A stretch of DNA of 64,000 bases from Rhizobiales bacterium Ga0077545 (GTDB lineage Bacteria; Pseudomonadota; Alphaproteobacteria; Rhizobiales; Methylopilaceae), in NCBI GenBank assembly GCA_001464335.1, contig LNEV01000015.1, positions 1-64,000 on the forward strand, written 5' to 3'. The notes under the pieces were generated by a model that saw only the letters and a list, made by a program, of their open reading frames with translations, ran no database searches and was not told where the DNA came from. A program made the translations under genes and the position numbers. Within the stretch, counting starts at the first letter, position 1. Every line of letters starts with the position of its first letter. Positions 33,989 through 42,160 of the stretch are shown here, piece after piece.

Positions 33989-34792
33989 CTAGGCTTTTGG
34001 GGCTACATCTAGCCTGACGGCTATTTCCTCCAGTTCTTTGCTTGGTGCCGGATATCGCTTCATGACGAGAGGATCATGGCCTGGCACGATATGTTCCGGA
34101 GTCGGTGCCGCTGCGACAAGCCGCTCGTGGCTCTCGAGCATGTCTGCGACACTGACACATGTCGTGTAGGGACGATGTGATTCCATGTGCTCGTAGTAAT
34201 GGCTCACATCCGACGCCAGCACGACGAAACCTCGCTTCGTATTGACGCGAACGAATTGCAATCCAGGCGAATGGCCTGGTGCCGGGTGAAGGCTAATCCC
34301 TGGTGCGAAATCGACCGGACCGTTGTACAGCCTCACACGTTCGGCGTAGTTCAGTCGGACGATGCCGACGACGTTTTCGACCTCAAATGAATGCCGAAAA
34401 TGCTTGTAACGCATGAAACGGCCACAGGCGAAGTGCAGATCCGGTTCCTGAAGGTGGAATTCCGCGGCAGGAAAGCGATCGAAATTGCCTACATGATCCC
34501 AGTGCAGATGAGTTAGGATGACATCGCTGACCGTGTTCGGATCAACGTCGAACATTCCGAGGGTCTCGACGGGACAGCGAAGAAATGTACGGTTGCGTTT
34601 CTTGGCGCTCTCCACTGTGAAACCTGAGTCGACAACAATGGCGCGTCCATCACCCGTGATAAGCCAGAGGTAGTAGTCCATCGGCATCGGTCCGTCGTGC
34701 GGATCACCACCGATAAAATGGTTTGAACGCTGGGCATCGCGCGTCGCATACCTGATAGCGAAGACTTCATACTCCGGATGCTGGCTTACCAT
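33989..34792 (-). CDS. Metallo-beta-lactamase lactonase (AHL/gamma-lactone lactonase-like)
   Basis: 267 residues. LTHLHWDHVGNFDRF carries the HxHxDH zinc motif; P-A-P-G-H-S-P-G, L-A-S-D-V-S-H-Y-Y and V-P-G-H-D-P supply the remaining ligands. This layout is that of N-acyl-homoserine lactonases and of BlcC/AttM, which opens gamma-butyrolactone. A succinate-semialdehyde dehydrogenase gene lies upstream on the same strand, the BlcA/BlcC pairing of Agrobacterium, but no alcohol dehydrogenase (BlcB) is adjacent. I infer a catabolic lactonase rather than a quorum quencher. Confidence 0.87.
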   Translation of the reverse strand: MVSQHPEYEVFAIRYATRDAQRSNHFIGGDPHDGPMPMDYYLWLITGDGRAIVVDSGFTVESAKKRNRTFLRCPVETLGMFDVDPNTVSDVILTHLHWDHVGNFDRFPAAEFHLQEPDLHFACGRFMRYKHFRHSFEVENVVGIVRLNYAERVRLYNGPVDFAPGISLHPAPGHSPGLQFVRVNTKRGFVVLASDVSHYYEHMESHRPYTTCVSVADMLESHERLVAAAPTPEHIVPGHDPLVMKRYPAPSKELEEIAVRLDVAPKA

Positions 34793-34951
34793 CCCAAACC
34801 CTCGCTGGCCCGAAACGAGTGGCCGGATATTTCAGCTCCAGGAAAAATCGGCGCACATACTGATAAACGGCTCTTCATTTTGCATCTCCTCTCAGGTCGC
34901 TGTTCGTTAAAATGACCGCGCATGTGAGCCCTAATCACGCTTAATTACGTA

Positions 34952-34962
34952 TACGGTCCGTA
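34952..34962. promoter_or_regulatory. Short palindrome upstream of the lactonase gene
   Basis: TACGGTCCGTA, an odd-length perfect palindrome in the 184-base gap after the dehydrogenase stop, 160 bases before the lactonase ATG. Possible operator; single occurrence. Confidence 0.25.
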
Positions 34963-34976
34963 CGCTTTCGTAAGAC

Positions 34977-36461
34977 CTACCAACTAATAGAAATGTATTT
35001 CGTCTCAAGGTATTCGAGAATGCCATATGTCCCGCCCTCTCGGCCGATACCGCTGTGCTTCATGCCGCCGAATGGGGCAGCAACATCGGAAAGAGAGCCA
35101 CGATTGATCGCGACCATTCCTGCATCGATCCGATCGGCAACTCGCAGGCCCTTCTGTACATCGCGCGTGAATATGTAGGCTGCTAAGCCGTATTCGGTAT
35201 CGTTCGCCAGCCGGATAGCCTGATCTTCGCTGTCGAAACGGACGAGGGGGGCAACAGGCCCGAAAATTTCCCGGTTCAGAATCTCTGACCCAGGGTCAAC
35301 ATCGGCGATGACCGTGGGCGGATAGTAGTAACCATCGCTCTCAAGTGTACCGCCACCAGTCAGGATCCGGCCTCCATGCACTGCGGCTTGATCGACCAGT
35401 GTTGAGACCTTTTCGAGTGCATTTTTGGAGATTAGCGGCCCGCACTCGGTGGCGGTATATCGACCGCGCCCAACCACGATGCGGTTCATTCTCTCGGCGA
35501 GTTTGGCGGCAAAGGCCTCGTAAACGTCGCTTTGGACCAGAAAGCGATTGGCAGCGATACAAGTCTCGCCTGCGTTGCGCATTTTCGCGGTAAGGGCGCC
35601 GTTGAGCGCTGCGTCAATATCCGCGTCGTCGAACACGATGAAAGGAGCGTTCCCCCCAAGTTCCATCGAGCAATTCACTACATGCTCGGCCGCTTGCCGT
35701 AGAAGTAGTTTTCCTACGGATGTTGACCCCGTGAATGATAGTTTCCGTATCCTCCCGTCATCCAGCATGACCTTGACTGCTTCGGCAGGGCGCGATGTTG
35801 TCAGGACATTAAGCGTTCCCGGCGGAGCGCCGGCTTCGTGCACGATCTCAGCGAGAGCCAGAGCTGTGAGTGGCGTCTCAGCGGCCGGCTTTAGGATACA
35901 GGTGCAGCCGGCGGCGAGCGCCGGAGCAATCTTTCGTGCCGCCATTGCGGCAGGGAAGTTCCATGGCGTAATCAGCAGTGAAATACCCACAGGCTGGTGC
36001 TGAACCGCGATCCGGCCAGTGCCGAACGGCGCCAAGCCGAGATCGCCCGGAATGCGAACAGCCTCTTCCGCAAACCATCGGAAGAATTCGGCAGCGTAGG
36101 AGACCTCCGCGCGAGCGTCAGTAAGTGCTTTTCCACTCTCCACCGAAATCAGCACCGCGAGGTCCTCGGCGCGGCGGTGCATTGCGTGAAAGCATTCCAT
36201 AAGGATGTCGGAACGGCTTCGCGGGCTGTGAGAGGACCATGTGCTAGCGGCGGCTTCGGCGGCGTCGATGCACTTGATAGCGTCGGCAGGGGAGCCGTCT
36301 GCAACCCCAGCGATGATCGTGCCATCTGCGGGGTCGTCGACATCGAAACGGTCCTCGGAGGCGGGCGTGACCCAGCAGCCACCGATGAAGAGTCGCTTCG
36401 GTGTGCCTTCAATCAAGGCTGCCGCTGAATCCGACAGTAAATCCGCGAGGTCACTGGCCAT
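34977..36461 (-). CDS. Succinate-semialdehyde-type aldehyde dehydrogenase (second copy)
   Basis: 494 residues. Same motifs as the copy at 8.7 kb: TPWNFPAAMAARKIA, F-T-G-S-T-S-V-G-K, SMELGGNAPFIVFDDADID and G-E-T-C-I-A-A-N-R with the catalytic Cys. The two copies are clearly diverged, so they were not duplicated recently. It is divergent from the crotonase-led operon, with two GntR-type operators between. With the lactonase it could carry a gamma-hydroxy acid product on to succinate; the intermediate alcohol dehydrogenase is not in sight. Confidence 0.9.
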   Translation of the reverse strand: MASDLADLLSDSAAALIEGTPKRLFIGGCWVTPASEDRFDVDDPADGTIIAGVADGSPADAIKCIDAAEAAASTWSSHSPRSRSDILMECFHAMHRRAEDLAVLISVESGKALTDARAEVSYAAEFFRWFAEEAVRIPGDLGLAPFGTGRIAVQHQPVGISLLITPWNFPAAMAARKIAPALAAGCTCILKPAAETPLTALALAEIVHEAGAPPGTLNVLTTSRPAEAVKVMLDDGRIRKLSFTGSTSVGKLLLRQAAEHVVNCSMELGGNAPFIVFDDADIDAALNGALTAKMRNAGETCIAANRFLVQSDVYEAFAAKLAERMNRIVVGRGRYTATECGPLISKNALEKVSTLVDQAAVHGGRILTGGGTLESDGYYYPPTVIADVDPGSEILNREIFGPVAPLVRFDSEDQAIRLANDTEYGLAAYIFTRDVQKGLRVADRIDAGMVAINRGSLSDVAAPFGGMKHSGIGREGGTYGILEYLETKYISISW

Positions 36462-36487
36462 GGCCCAAAAATCCTCTCATAGACAGA

Positions 36488-36498
36488 TCGTATGACAA
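36488..36498. promoter_or_regulatory. GntR/FadR-type operator 1
   Basis: TCGTATGACAA fits the FCD-regulator consensus TNGTNNNACNA exactly. It lies 27 bases before the dehydrogenase ATG, in promoter range. Confidence 0.55.
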
Positions 36499-36523
36499 TC
36501 ATTTTGAATGCGCAATAAAGATT

Positions 36524-36534
36524 TTGTCGTACAA
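36524..36534. promoter_or_regulatory. GntR/FadR-type operator 2
   Basis: TTGTCGTACAA, an odd-length palindrome fitting TNGTNNNACNA, 26 bases after operator 1. Together they can bind two dimers of the GntR regulator encoded two genes downstream and block both divergent units. Confidence 0.6.
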
Positions 36535-36622
36535 TCAGTTTACAAGGCGGGTCTCTTGGCACACTATGCGATACCCAAAGTCGGGGCGCAGCGCCTGGGG
36601 CGGCGGCAAGAGGATGAGGGAA

Positions 36623-37354
36623 ATGCCGATCGAAGTTACGTACGAAGCGGAGAATATTGCGACTGTTACGCTCGCGGGAAGAGAAAAAGCCGGCTATCTC
36701 GATACGGATGCCTTGCTCATGCTCGCCTCTACCCTACGCGAGATTGGCAATACACCCAGGGTGCGCGCCGTTCTTATTCGCGGTAATGATGGAATGTTCT
36801 GTCGCGGCCGCATCGGAAAAAAGAATCTGTCACGCGCGTCCGATGTGGCGGAAGACCTGAACGCGATCCTCGCAGTCAATGCAGCCTTCGATGCGCTGCC
36901 CGTCCCAGTTGTCACCGCCGTTGAGGGCGAAGCGTTTGGCTTCGGATTTGGTCTCGTCGCGCAGTCCGATTATGCTGTCGCGGCTGAAAGTTCCCAGCTT
37001 TCTTTGCCCGAAATGTCTCACGGCATGCCGCCGCTGATCGTGCTCTCCTATCTCCTTCGTTTCGTCTCGTACAAACGCGCGTTCGAACTCGCGTTGACCA
37101 GTCGCAGCATCGGTGCCGGCGAAGCGAGGGAGGCAGGGATCGTCACGGAGGTTGTGGCCCGGGGCCAGGCCGTTTCTCGCGCAACGGAAGTCGCCCGCAG
37201 CATGACAGCCTTTGATGCAAAATCGCTGGAGCTATTGCGGAAATTCTCTCGGCACGCCGCTTCGGCGCATTCTGCGCATCTAAGCGAACATGCCGTTTCG
37301 CTCATGAGTGTACTGATTGCCGAGCGCACAGAGGCGTCAGCTCATGTCCGATGA
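36623..37354 (+). CDS. Enoyl-CoA hydratase/isomerase family protein
   Basis: 243 residues from the ATG at 36623 (AGGA eight bases upstream). A crotonase fold: V-L-I-R-G-N-D-G-M-F-C-R-G at the first oxyanion segment and V-V-T-A-V-E-G-E-A-F-G-F-G-F at the second. The usual acidic catalytic pair is not obvious: L-P-E-M-S-H-G replaces the typical (F/L)PE(V/I)xxG only partly. Members hydrate, isomerise or hydrolyse CoA thioesters. First gene of the plus-strand catabolic operon; exact reaction unknown. Confidence 0.82.
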   Translation: MPIEVTYEAENIATVTLAGREKAGYLDTDALLMLASTLREIGNTPRVRAVLIRGNDGMFCRGRIGKKNLSRASDVAEDLNAILAVNAAFDALPVPVVTAVEGEAFGFGFGLVAQSDYAVAAESSQLSLPEMSHGMPPLIVLSYLLRFVSYKRAFELALTSRSIGAGEAREAGIVTEVVARGQAVSRATEVARSMTAFDAKSLELLRKFSRHAASAHSAHLSEHAVSLMSVLIAERTEASAHVR

Positions 37355-37390
37355 TCGAGGAACGCCGGCAACTTTGATGGATAGACAGTC

Positions 37391-38110
37391 ATGACTGCTC
37401 AACAAAATCTTCGGGTGGTACGCCCGCTCGTCTCGCTTAAAAAGCTCGTGGTGGAATCGCTTCGAGCGGCAATCGGCGAGGGGCGCTTCGCGCCTGGAGA
37501 TCGGCTGATCGAGCGCGAGCTGTGCGAGATGTTGGATGTCAGCCGCACGCTGCTGCGTGAGGCCCTTAGCCAGCTCGAGGTCGAAGGCATCGTCCAGATA
37601 ATCCCGCATAAGGGGCCGATCGTCGCCGTCTACACCGCGGCCGAAGCGAACGCCATTTACGAACTTCGTGCGACGCTTGAGGAGATGGCCGGCCGCTGCT
37701 TCGTCGAGCGGGCGACGGCGGGGGAGCGAGCAGCGCTGGAAGCCGCCTATGCGGAACTCACACGGGCCTATCGCACCAAATCTTCCAAGAACCGCCTCGA
37801 GGTGAAGCAGAAGTTTTACAGCGCGCTTACGGCCGGGGCCCACAATCCCGTTCTCGAAGACATGCTGCGGCTGATCCATGGACGCGTTACAATTTTGCGT
37901 GCGACCACACTTGCAGAACCCGGTCGCCTCTCCGGGAGTGCGGCCGAACTTGGTGAGATCGTCAAGGCCATCCAGCGCAATGACGCTGCTGCGACCGCCG
38001 AGGCATGCAGGCGTCATGTCATGAGCGCCGCCGCGATTGCAGAACAGATCCTGTCTGAAGAGGCTACTAATCCGGGGCGGAAGAAACGCCCAGCCCGCCG
38101 TCTTATCTAA
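37391..38110 (+). CDS. GntR-family transcriptional regulator with FCD domain
   Basis: 239 residues, normal FadR-subfamily length. Winged helix at 10-78 (L-I-E-R-E-L-C-E-M-L-D-V-S-R-T-L-L-R-E-A), then an all-helical FCD domain with Y-E-L-R-A-T-L-E-E-M at its start and C-R-R-H-V at the end. Two operators fitting the subfamily consensus lie between the divergent operons upstream, so it is probably their repressor, released by a pathway intermediate. It is coded inside the operon it should control. Confidence 0.9.
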   Translation: MTAQQNLRVVRPLVSLKKLVVESLRAAIGEGRFAPGDRLIERELCEMLDVSRTLLREALSQLEVEGIVQIIPHKGPIVAVYTAAEANAIYELRATLEEMAGRCFVERATAGERAALEAAYAELTRAYRTKSSKNRLEVKQKFYSALTAGAHNPVLEDMLRLIHGRVTILRATTLAEPGRLSGSAAELGEIVKAIQRNDAAATAEACRRHVMSAAAIAEQILSEEATNPGRKKRPARRLI

Positions 38111-38127
38111 GGGAGCTTGATCCGCCG

Positions 38128-38949
38128 ATGCCGAGATTGGTGACCAGTTCAGGATGCGAGGTGAATATCGTGCGCGCCGGTCCCGCCGGGCGGCCGCCTG
38201 TCGTGCTGATCCATGCTGTCGGAATCGATCTCACGTATTGGGGAGAACAGTTTGAGCACCTCACGCGCCGTCATGAGGTAATCACCTACGATCTACCGGG
38301 GCACGGTCACTCAAGCGCTTCGACGACAGATGTGACGTTCGATCTCTTGGCTTCGGTCCTTACGGATGTCATTGCATACACAACATCCGGTCCCGTTCAT
38401 CTCGTCGGCCTTTCCGTCGGTGGCATGATCGCCCAGACCATGGCCGTTCAACGCCCGGATCTTGTCTGTTCGTTGTCGCTCATCGCAACCACCAGTACTT
38501 TTACGCCGGAGGTGCGGGATACCTTGCGCCAACGCGCCCGTATGGTTCGTGAGAAAGGTATGTCCGCTGTTGTACCGCAAACGTTGGAGCGCTGGTTCAC
38601 GCCCGCCTTTGCAGCGGCTCGGCCGGACGTGCTTGACCGCGTTGCCAAGACTCTTCTCTCGAGCGATCCAGACGTTCACGGCGCTATGTGGGACATGATC
38701 GCATCCCTTGATGTGCGACCACAACTGGCCGGCATCCGGTGTCCGACACAAGTCATCGTCGGTGAGCAGGACCCGACGACACCACCGGCAGCCGCTCGGT
38801 CTATTGCGATGGAGATCGCCGGAGCCACGCTGCATGTCGTTCCAGACACCTCGCATATGATCGGGCTTGAGGCGCCGGGCGTTGTCGCGGAGCGACTGTG
38901 CAACTTCATTAGTTCGGTTTCCGGTAATGACGGGAGGATTGCGTCGTGA
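38128..38949 (+). CDS. Alpha/beta hydrolase, 3-oxoadipate enol-lactonase-like (PcaD)
   Basis: 273 residues. Nucleophile elbow [13 protein letters not shown] (Ser in GLSVGG), acid in V-G-E-Q-D-P-T-T-P and catalytic His in P-D-T-S-H-M. Early H-A-V-G-I-D supplies the oxyanion turn. The whole resembles PcaD, which opens beta-ketoadipate enol-lactone. It sits four bases over the start of the LeuC-like gene. With the carboxymuconolactone-decarboxylase-like protein three genes on, a lactone intermediate is likely, but no ring-cleavage dioxygenase is present. Confidence 0.85.
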   Translation: MPRLVTSSGCEVNIVRAGPAGRPPVVLIHAVGIDLTYWGEQFEHLTRRHEVITYDLPGHGHSSASTTDVTFDLLASVLTDVIAYTTSGPVHLVGLSVGGMIAQTMAVQRPDLVCSLSLIATTSTFTPEVRDTLRQRARMVREKGMSAVVPQTLERWFTPAFAAARPDVLDRVAKTLLSSDPDVHGAMWDMIASLDVRPQLAGIRCPTQVIVGEQDPTTPPAAARSIAMEIAGATLHVVPDTSHMIGLEAPGVVAERLCNFISSVSGNDGRIAS

Positions 38950-40367
38950 TGTCAGCAGGACCGCGCACGCTGTGCGACAAGATTTGGGATCGCCACGTGG
39001 TGCGCATGCAAGAGGATGGGCGCGCAATATTGTACATCGATCGCCACTTCGTACATGAAGTTACAAGTCCGCAGGCGTTCGAGGGTCTTCGAGATGCCGG
39101 CCGCAAAGTGCGTCGACCGGAGGCAACGCTTGCCGTTGCCGATCATAACCTCTCCACCGCGCCGGGGCGCACGGCAGAGAGCGGCGAGGAAGACAGCCGC
39201 CGCCAGCTCAGTTTGCTGCAGGAAAATAGTTCGCATTTCGGCCTCACCTACTACGGTCCCCGCCACAGGCGGCAAGGCATCGTCCACGTGATCGGTCCGG
39301 AAATGGCACTGTCGCAGCCTGGAATGACCATTGCCTGCGGGGATAGTCATACCCCGACCCATGGTGCAGTAGGCTCTTACGCGATCGGTGTAGGCACATC
39401 TGAGGTGGAGCACATCCTTGCCACGCAAACAATCGTGCAACGAAAAGCGAAAAACATGCGTATCACGGTCGAAGGCGATCTCCCGCTCGACGTGACGGCC
39501 AAAGACATGGTGATGGGTATCATCGGCCAAATCGGCTTCGCCGGGGGCACCGGGCATGTCATCGAATTCTCCGGTAAGGCCATCCGCGATCTTTCCATGG
39601 AAGGCCGACTGACGGTTGCGAGCATGGCCATCGAGGCCGGCGCGCGCAGCGGGTTGATAGCGCCCGATGAAACGACATTCGCCTATCTTCGGGACCGGCC
39701 ATTCGCTCCGCGTCCTGCGGAGTGGGATCGGGCTGTCGAACTGTGGTCCTCGTTTTACTCCGACGACGGCGCTTATTACGATAGCGAGATCCGATTTCCG
39801 GCAGACCGCATCGTACCCATGGTCACATGGGGCACCAATCCAGGGGAAGTCGTCCCTGTTACCGGAAAGGTTCCCGACCCCGCCGCGGCAAAGACCGAAG
39901 AGGAGCGGGCGGCCATCGCGGCATCATTGAAGTATATGGGCCTGGAGGCGAACACGCTGATTTCCGATATTCGCCTTGATAAGGTCTTCATCGGTTCCTG
40001 CACGAATGGGCGCATCGAGGACTTGCGGCAAGCAGCCGCTGTCGTGCGGGGCCGTGTCGTTGCACCGCACATCGCTGCTATGGTCGTACCCGGGTCAAGC
40101 CACGTTAAGCAGCAGGCCGAGCAGGAAGGCCTTGCCGACATCTTCCTCAAGGCCGGGTTCGAATGGCGTGAGTCGGGCTGCTCAATGTGCATCGGCCTGA
40201 ACGCAGATCGACTAGGACCCGGGGAGCGCTGCGCTTCGACATCCAACCGTAACTTTGAAGGCCGCCAAGGCGATTTTGGCCGCACGCATCTCGTTAGTCC
40301 TGCGATGGCTGCGGCCGCTGCGATCGCGGGTCAGTTTGTCGATGTCCGGACATGGAGAACGCACTGA
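38946..40367 (+). CDS. LeuC-like aconitase-family large subunit
   Basis: 473 residues, LeuC length. Signatures: [23 protein letters not shown] with the first Fe-S cysteine and S-G-C-S-M-C-I-G with the CxxC pair, so the 4Fe-4S cluster should form. Such enzymes move a hydroxyl group by dehydration and rehydration of a dicarboxylate. In a catabolic operon, away from leuB or leuA, it is more likely a citramalate, dimethylmalate or homoaconitate-type dehydratase than the leucine enzyme. Starts GTG-ATG overlapping the hydrolase gene. Confidence 0.9.
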   Translation: MMSAGPRTLCDKIWDRHVVRMQEDGRAILYIDRHFVHEVTSPQAFEGLRDAGRKVRRPEATLAVADHNLSTAPGRTAESGEEDSRRQLSLLQENSSHFGLTYYGPRHRRQGIVHVIGPEMALSQPGMTIACGDSHTPTHGAVGSYAIGVGTSEVEHILATQTIVQRKAKNMRITVEGDLPLDVTAKDMVMGIIGQIGFAGGTGHVIEFSGKAIRDLSMEGRLTVASMAIEAGARSGLIAPDETTFAYLRDRPFAPRPAEWDRAVELWSSFYSDDGAYYDSEIRFPADRIVPMVTWGTNPGEVVPVTGKVPDPAAAKTEEERAAIAASLKYMGLEANTLISDIRLDKVFIGSCTNGRIEDLRQAAAVVRGRVVAPHIAAMVVPGSSHVKQQAEQEGLADIFLKAGFEWRESGCSMCIGLNADRLGPGERCASTSNRNFEGRQGDFGRTHLVSPAMAAAAAIAGQFVDVRTWRTH

Positions 40368-41047
40368 TGGAGCCATTCTCATTCATAACGGGCGTCGCAG
40401 CTTCCATACCGCTTGCTAACATCAATACCGACATCATCGCCCCGAAGGTCCTAATGCGTGCAGTTTCGCGCGAAGGATTGGGATGGGGACTTTTCGGTCC
40501 CTACCGCTATGCCGATGATGGTGCCGAAAAGCCTGACTTCGTCCTCAACCGAGAGCCGTTCCGATCGGCAAAAATCGTACTCGCCTTAGAGAACTTCGGT
40601 TGCGGTTCATCGCGTGAGCATGCGGCTTGGGCCATGTTGGATTTCGGCATCCGCGTCGTTATAGCGACGTCTTTCGCCGAGATATTCTTCAACAACTGTT
40701 CGAAGAACGGAATTCTGCTCGTTACGCTGCCGGAAAGCGACGTCCGACGGATCATGGAAGTCGCCGATACTGGCGAACCGATCACTGTCGATCTTCAGGG
40801 GCAGACGATATGTACGTCGAGATCTACGCTTGCGAGTTTCAACATCGCGGAACCATTGAAGAGAGCGCTTCTGGAAGGCCGTGACGAAATCGATACCACG
40901 CTGACCTTCGACGGGGCCATCAACGATTACGAAAATCGGATGTTCGACCAGACGCCTTGGCTTCGCAGTGGCGTTCTAGAACCCCTCAATCCGGACCGAA
41001 ACAATGTAGGTGCGTCGAGAGGCTATCGCCAGGGGAGCGCAGTATGA
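40367..41047 (+). CDS. LeuD-like aconitase-family small subunit
   Basis: 226 residues from the ATG at 40367, which shares a base with the LeuC-like stop (TGATG) and has GGAG nine bases before it. I-N-T-D-I-I-A-P-K opens the swivelling domain and NFGCGSSREHAAWAMLDFGI is the substrate-binding signature. It completes the dehydratase with the large subunit. The C terminus is longer than needed for the swivel domain. Overlaps the next gene by ATGA. Confidence 0.9.
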   Translation: MEPFSFITGVAASIPLANINTDIIAPKVLMRAVSREGLGWGLFGPYRYADDGAEKPDFVLNREPFRSAKIVLALENFGCGSSREHAAWAMLDFGIRVVIATSFAEIFFNNCSKNGILLVTLPESDVRRIMEVADTGEPITVDLQGQTICTSRSTLASFNIAEPLKRALLEGRDEIDTTLTFDGAINDYENRMFDQTPWLRSGVLEPLNPDRNNVGASRGYRQGSAV

Positions 41048-41454
41048 GCGAAGAAACTCTGTTTGAACGCGGATTGAAGGTCCGCAAGGCGGTACTCGGC
41101 GAAGAGTATGTCAATAAGTCCATCGCCGGCGCTGATGAGTTCACACGCACTATGGCCGAATGGTCGACAGAATACTGTTGGGGCGCGTTGTGGACAAGGC
41201 CCGGCCTTGATCGTCGCAGTCGGAGTATTGCAAATATCGCCATGATCAGCGCGCTCAACCGTCCCCATGAACTTGGGTTGCATATCAAGGCGGCAATTCA
41301 GAATGGCGTGACGAAAGACGAGATCAAGGAGGTTCTGCTTCAGGTTGCAGTTTACTGCGGTGTACCTGCCGGCATCGACAGCTTTCGGATCGCCCGCGAT
41401 GCCTTCAAAGAATTGGAAGCAACCGGTGACCCACACGTAAACGGCGGGGAGTGA
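41044..41454 (+). CDS. Carboxymuconolactone decarboxylase family protein (PcaC-like)
   Basis: 136 residues, the length of PcaC. The start RGLKVRKAVLGEEYVNKSIA and the block R-S-I-A-N-I-A-M-I-S-A-L-N-R-P-H-E-L-G-L with the conserved His are typical; the later L-L-Q-V-A-V-Y-C-G-V-P-A is the CMD helix. PcaC removes CO2 from 4-carboxymuconolactone to give the enol-lactone that PcaD opens, so the two gene types belong together. CMD-fold proteins can also be peroxidases, but the AhpD CxxC pair is absent. Last gene of the operon. Confidence 0.88.
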   Translation: MSEETLFERGLKVRKAVLGEEYVNKSIAGADEFTRTMAEWSTEYCWGALWTRPGLDRRSRSIANIAMISALNRPHELGLHIKAAIQNGVTKDEIKEVLLQVAVYCGVPAGIDSFRIARDAFKELEATGDPHVNGGE

Positions 41455-41632
41455 CTTCGTCCCGATCCAGTCTGTTGCATTACAGCTCGTCCGTACTCGC
41501 AAGTGTTGGTGCGCGAATACGCACGTTCGTCTCGCACCACAAAGATCGGCGAGAGGAATAACGATGCATCTCAGGATTGAAGCTTTAGCGGCGCTGGCGG
41601 TTCTGTTTTCGGCTCTGCTTGCCCGCATCGCA

Positions 41633-41885
41633 ATGCGGCCAACAACGCCCAGCCGATCCCGTTGGATGCGCGACGCCATCACGGCCGCTGGTCTCCCTCT
41701 CAAGTGTCAGCCTCACGGCCTCAGGAAGGCTGCAGGTCGGCGGTTGGCTGAAGGCGGGGCGACTACCAAGCAGATCATGGCCAACCTCGGGCATAAGGAT
41801 ATTGCTGAGGCGGAACGCTATACGCGTGAAGCGAGCCAGCCGCGACTTGCGGACGCGGGAATGGCTTTGGTGCCGTCTCGACTTC
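41633..41885 (+). pseudogene. Tyrosine integrase remnant, C-terminal catalytic piece
   Basis: The frame contains Q-P-H-G-L-R-K-A-A-G-R (HxxR box), I-M-A-N-L-G-H-K (second His) and E-R-Y-T-R-E (nucleophilic Tyr), the last third of a tyrosine recombinase. The N-terminal domains and the first catalytic Arg are missing, and the upstream part of the frame has no family resemblance or ribosome site. It ends about 80 bases before the left 17-bp repeat of the integrated element, so it belonged to an older element that used the same tRNA site. It lies on the same strand as the N-terminal stub at 30.68 kb. Confidence 0.75.
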
Positions 41886-41965
41886 CGCTTTCCCAAAACA
41901 GCGCCCAAACATCGCTTGGAAATGACGAAAAATATAAGGATAGCAATATGTTGAGAGATGCTATG

Positions 41966-41982
41966 TGGCGCTCCCTAGGGGA
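41966..41982. repeat. attL, duplicated 3' end of tRNA-Glu
   Basis: TGGCGCTCCCTAGGGGA, identical to 54994-55010 and flanked by unrelated bases on both sides. It contains no other part of a tRNA. Confidence 0.85.
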
Positions 41983-42160
41983 AGGACCGACCTCGCCCAT
42001 AATCCGCTGTTTTCAATAGCTTTTTCTAGAAGTTACGACTGCAAACGTAGCATGGAATTGTAGCCTCTGGGAAGTGACGAGGAATTCCACACACCATCGT
42101 CAGCCACAGCTTTTACGAGAACCCCTTCCGCCTGTAGTTTGGTTGGATCGGGGGGCGAGA

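Noticed and set aside
33989-34792. Quorum-quenching role for the metallo-beta-lactamase
   Set aside because: No acyl-homoserine-lactone synthase or LuxR-type receptor is nearby; the neighbours are catabolic, so a metabolic lactonase is more likely.
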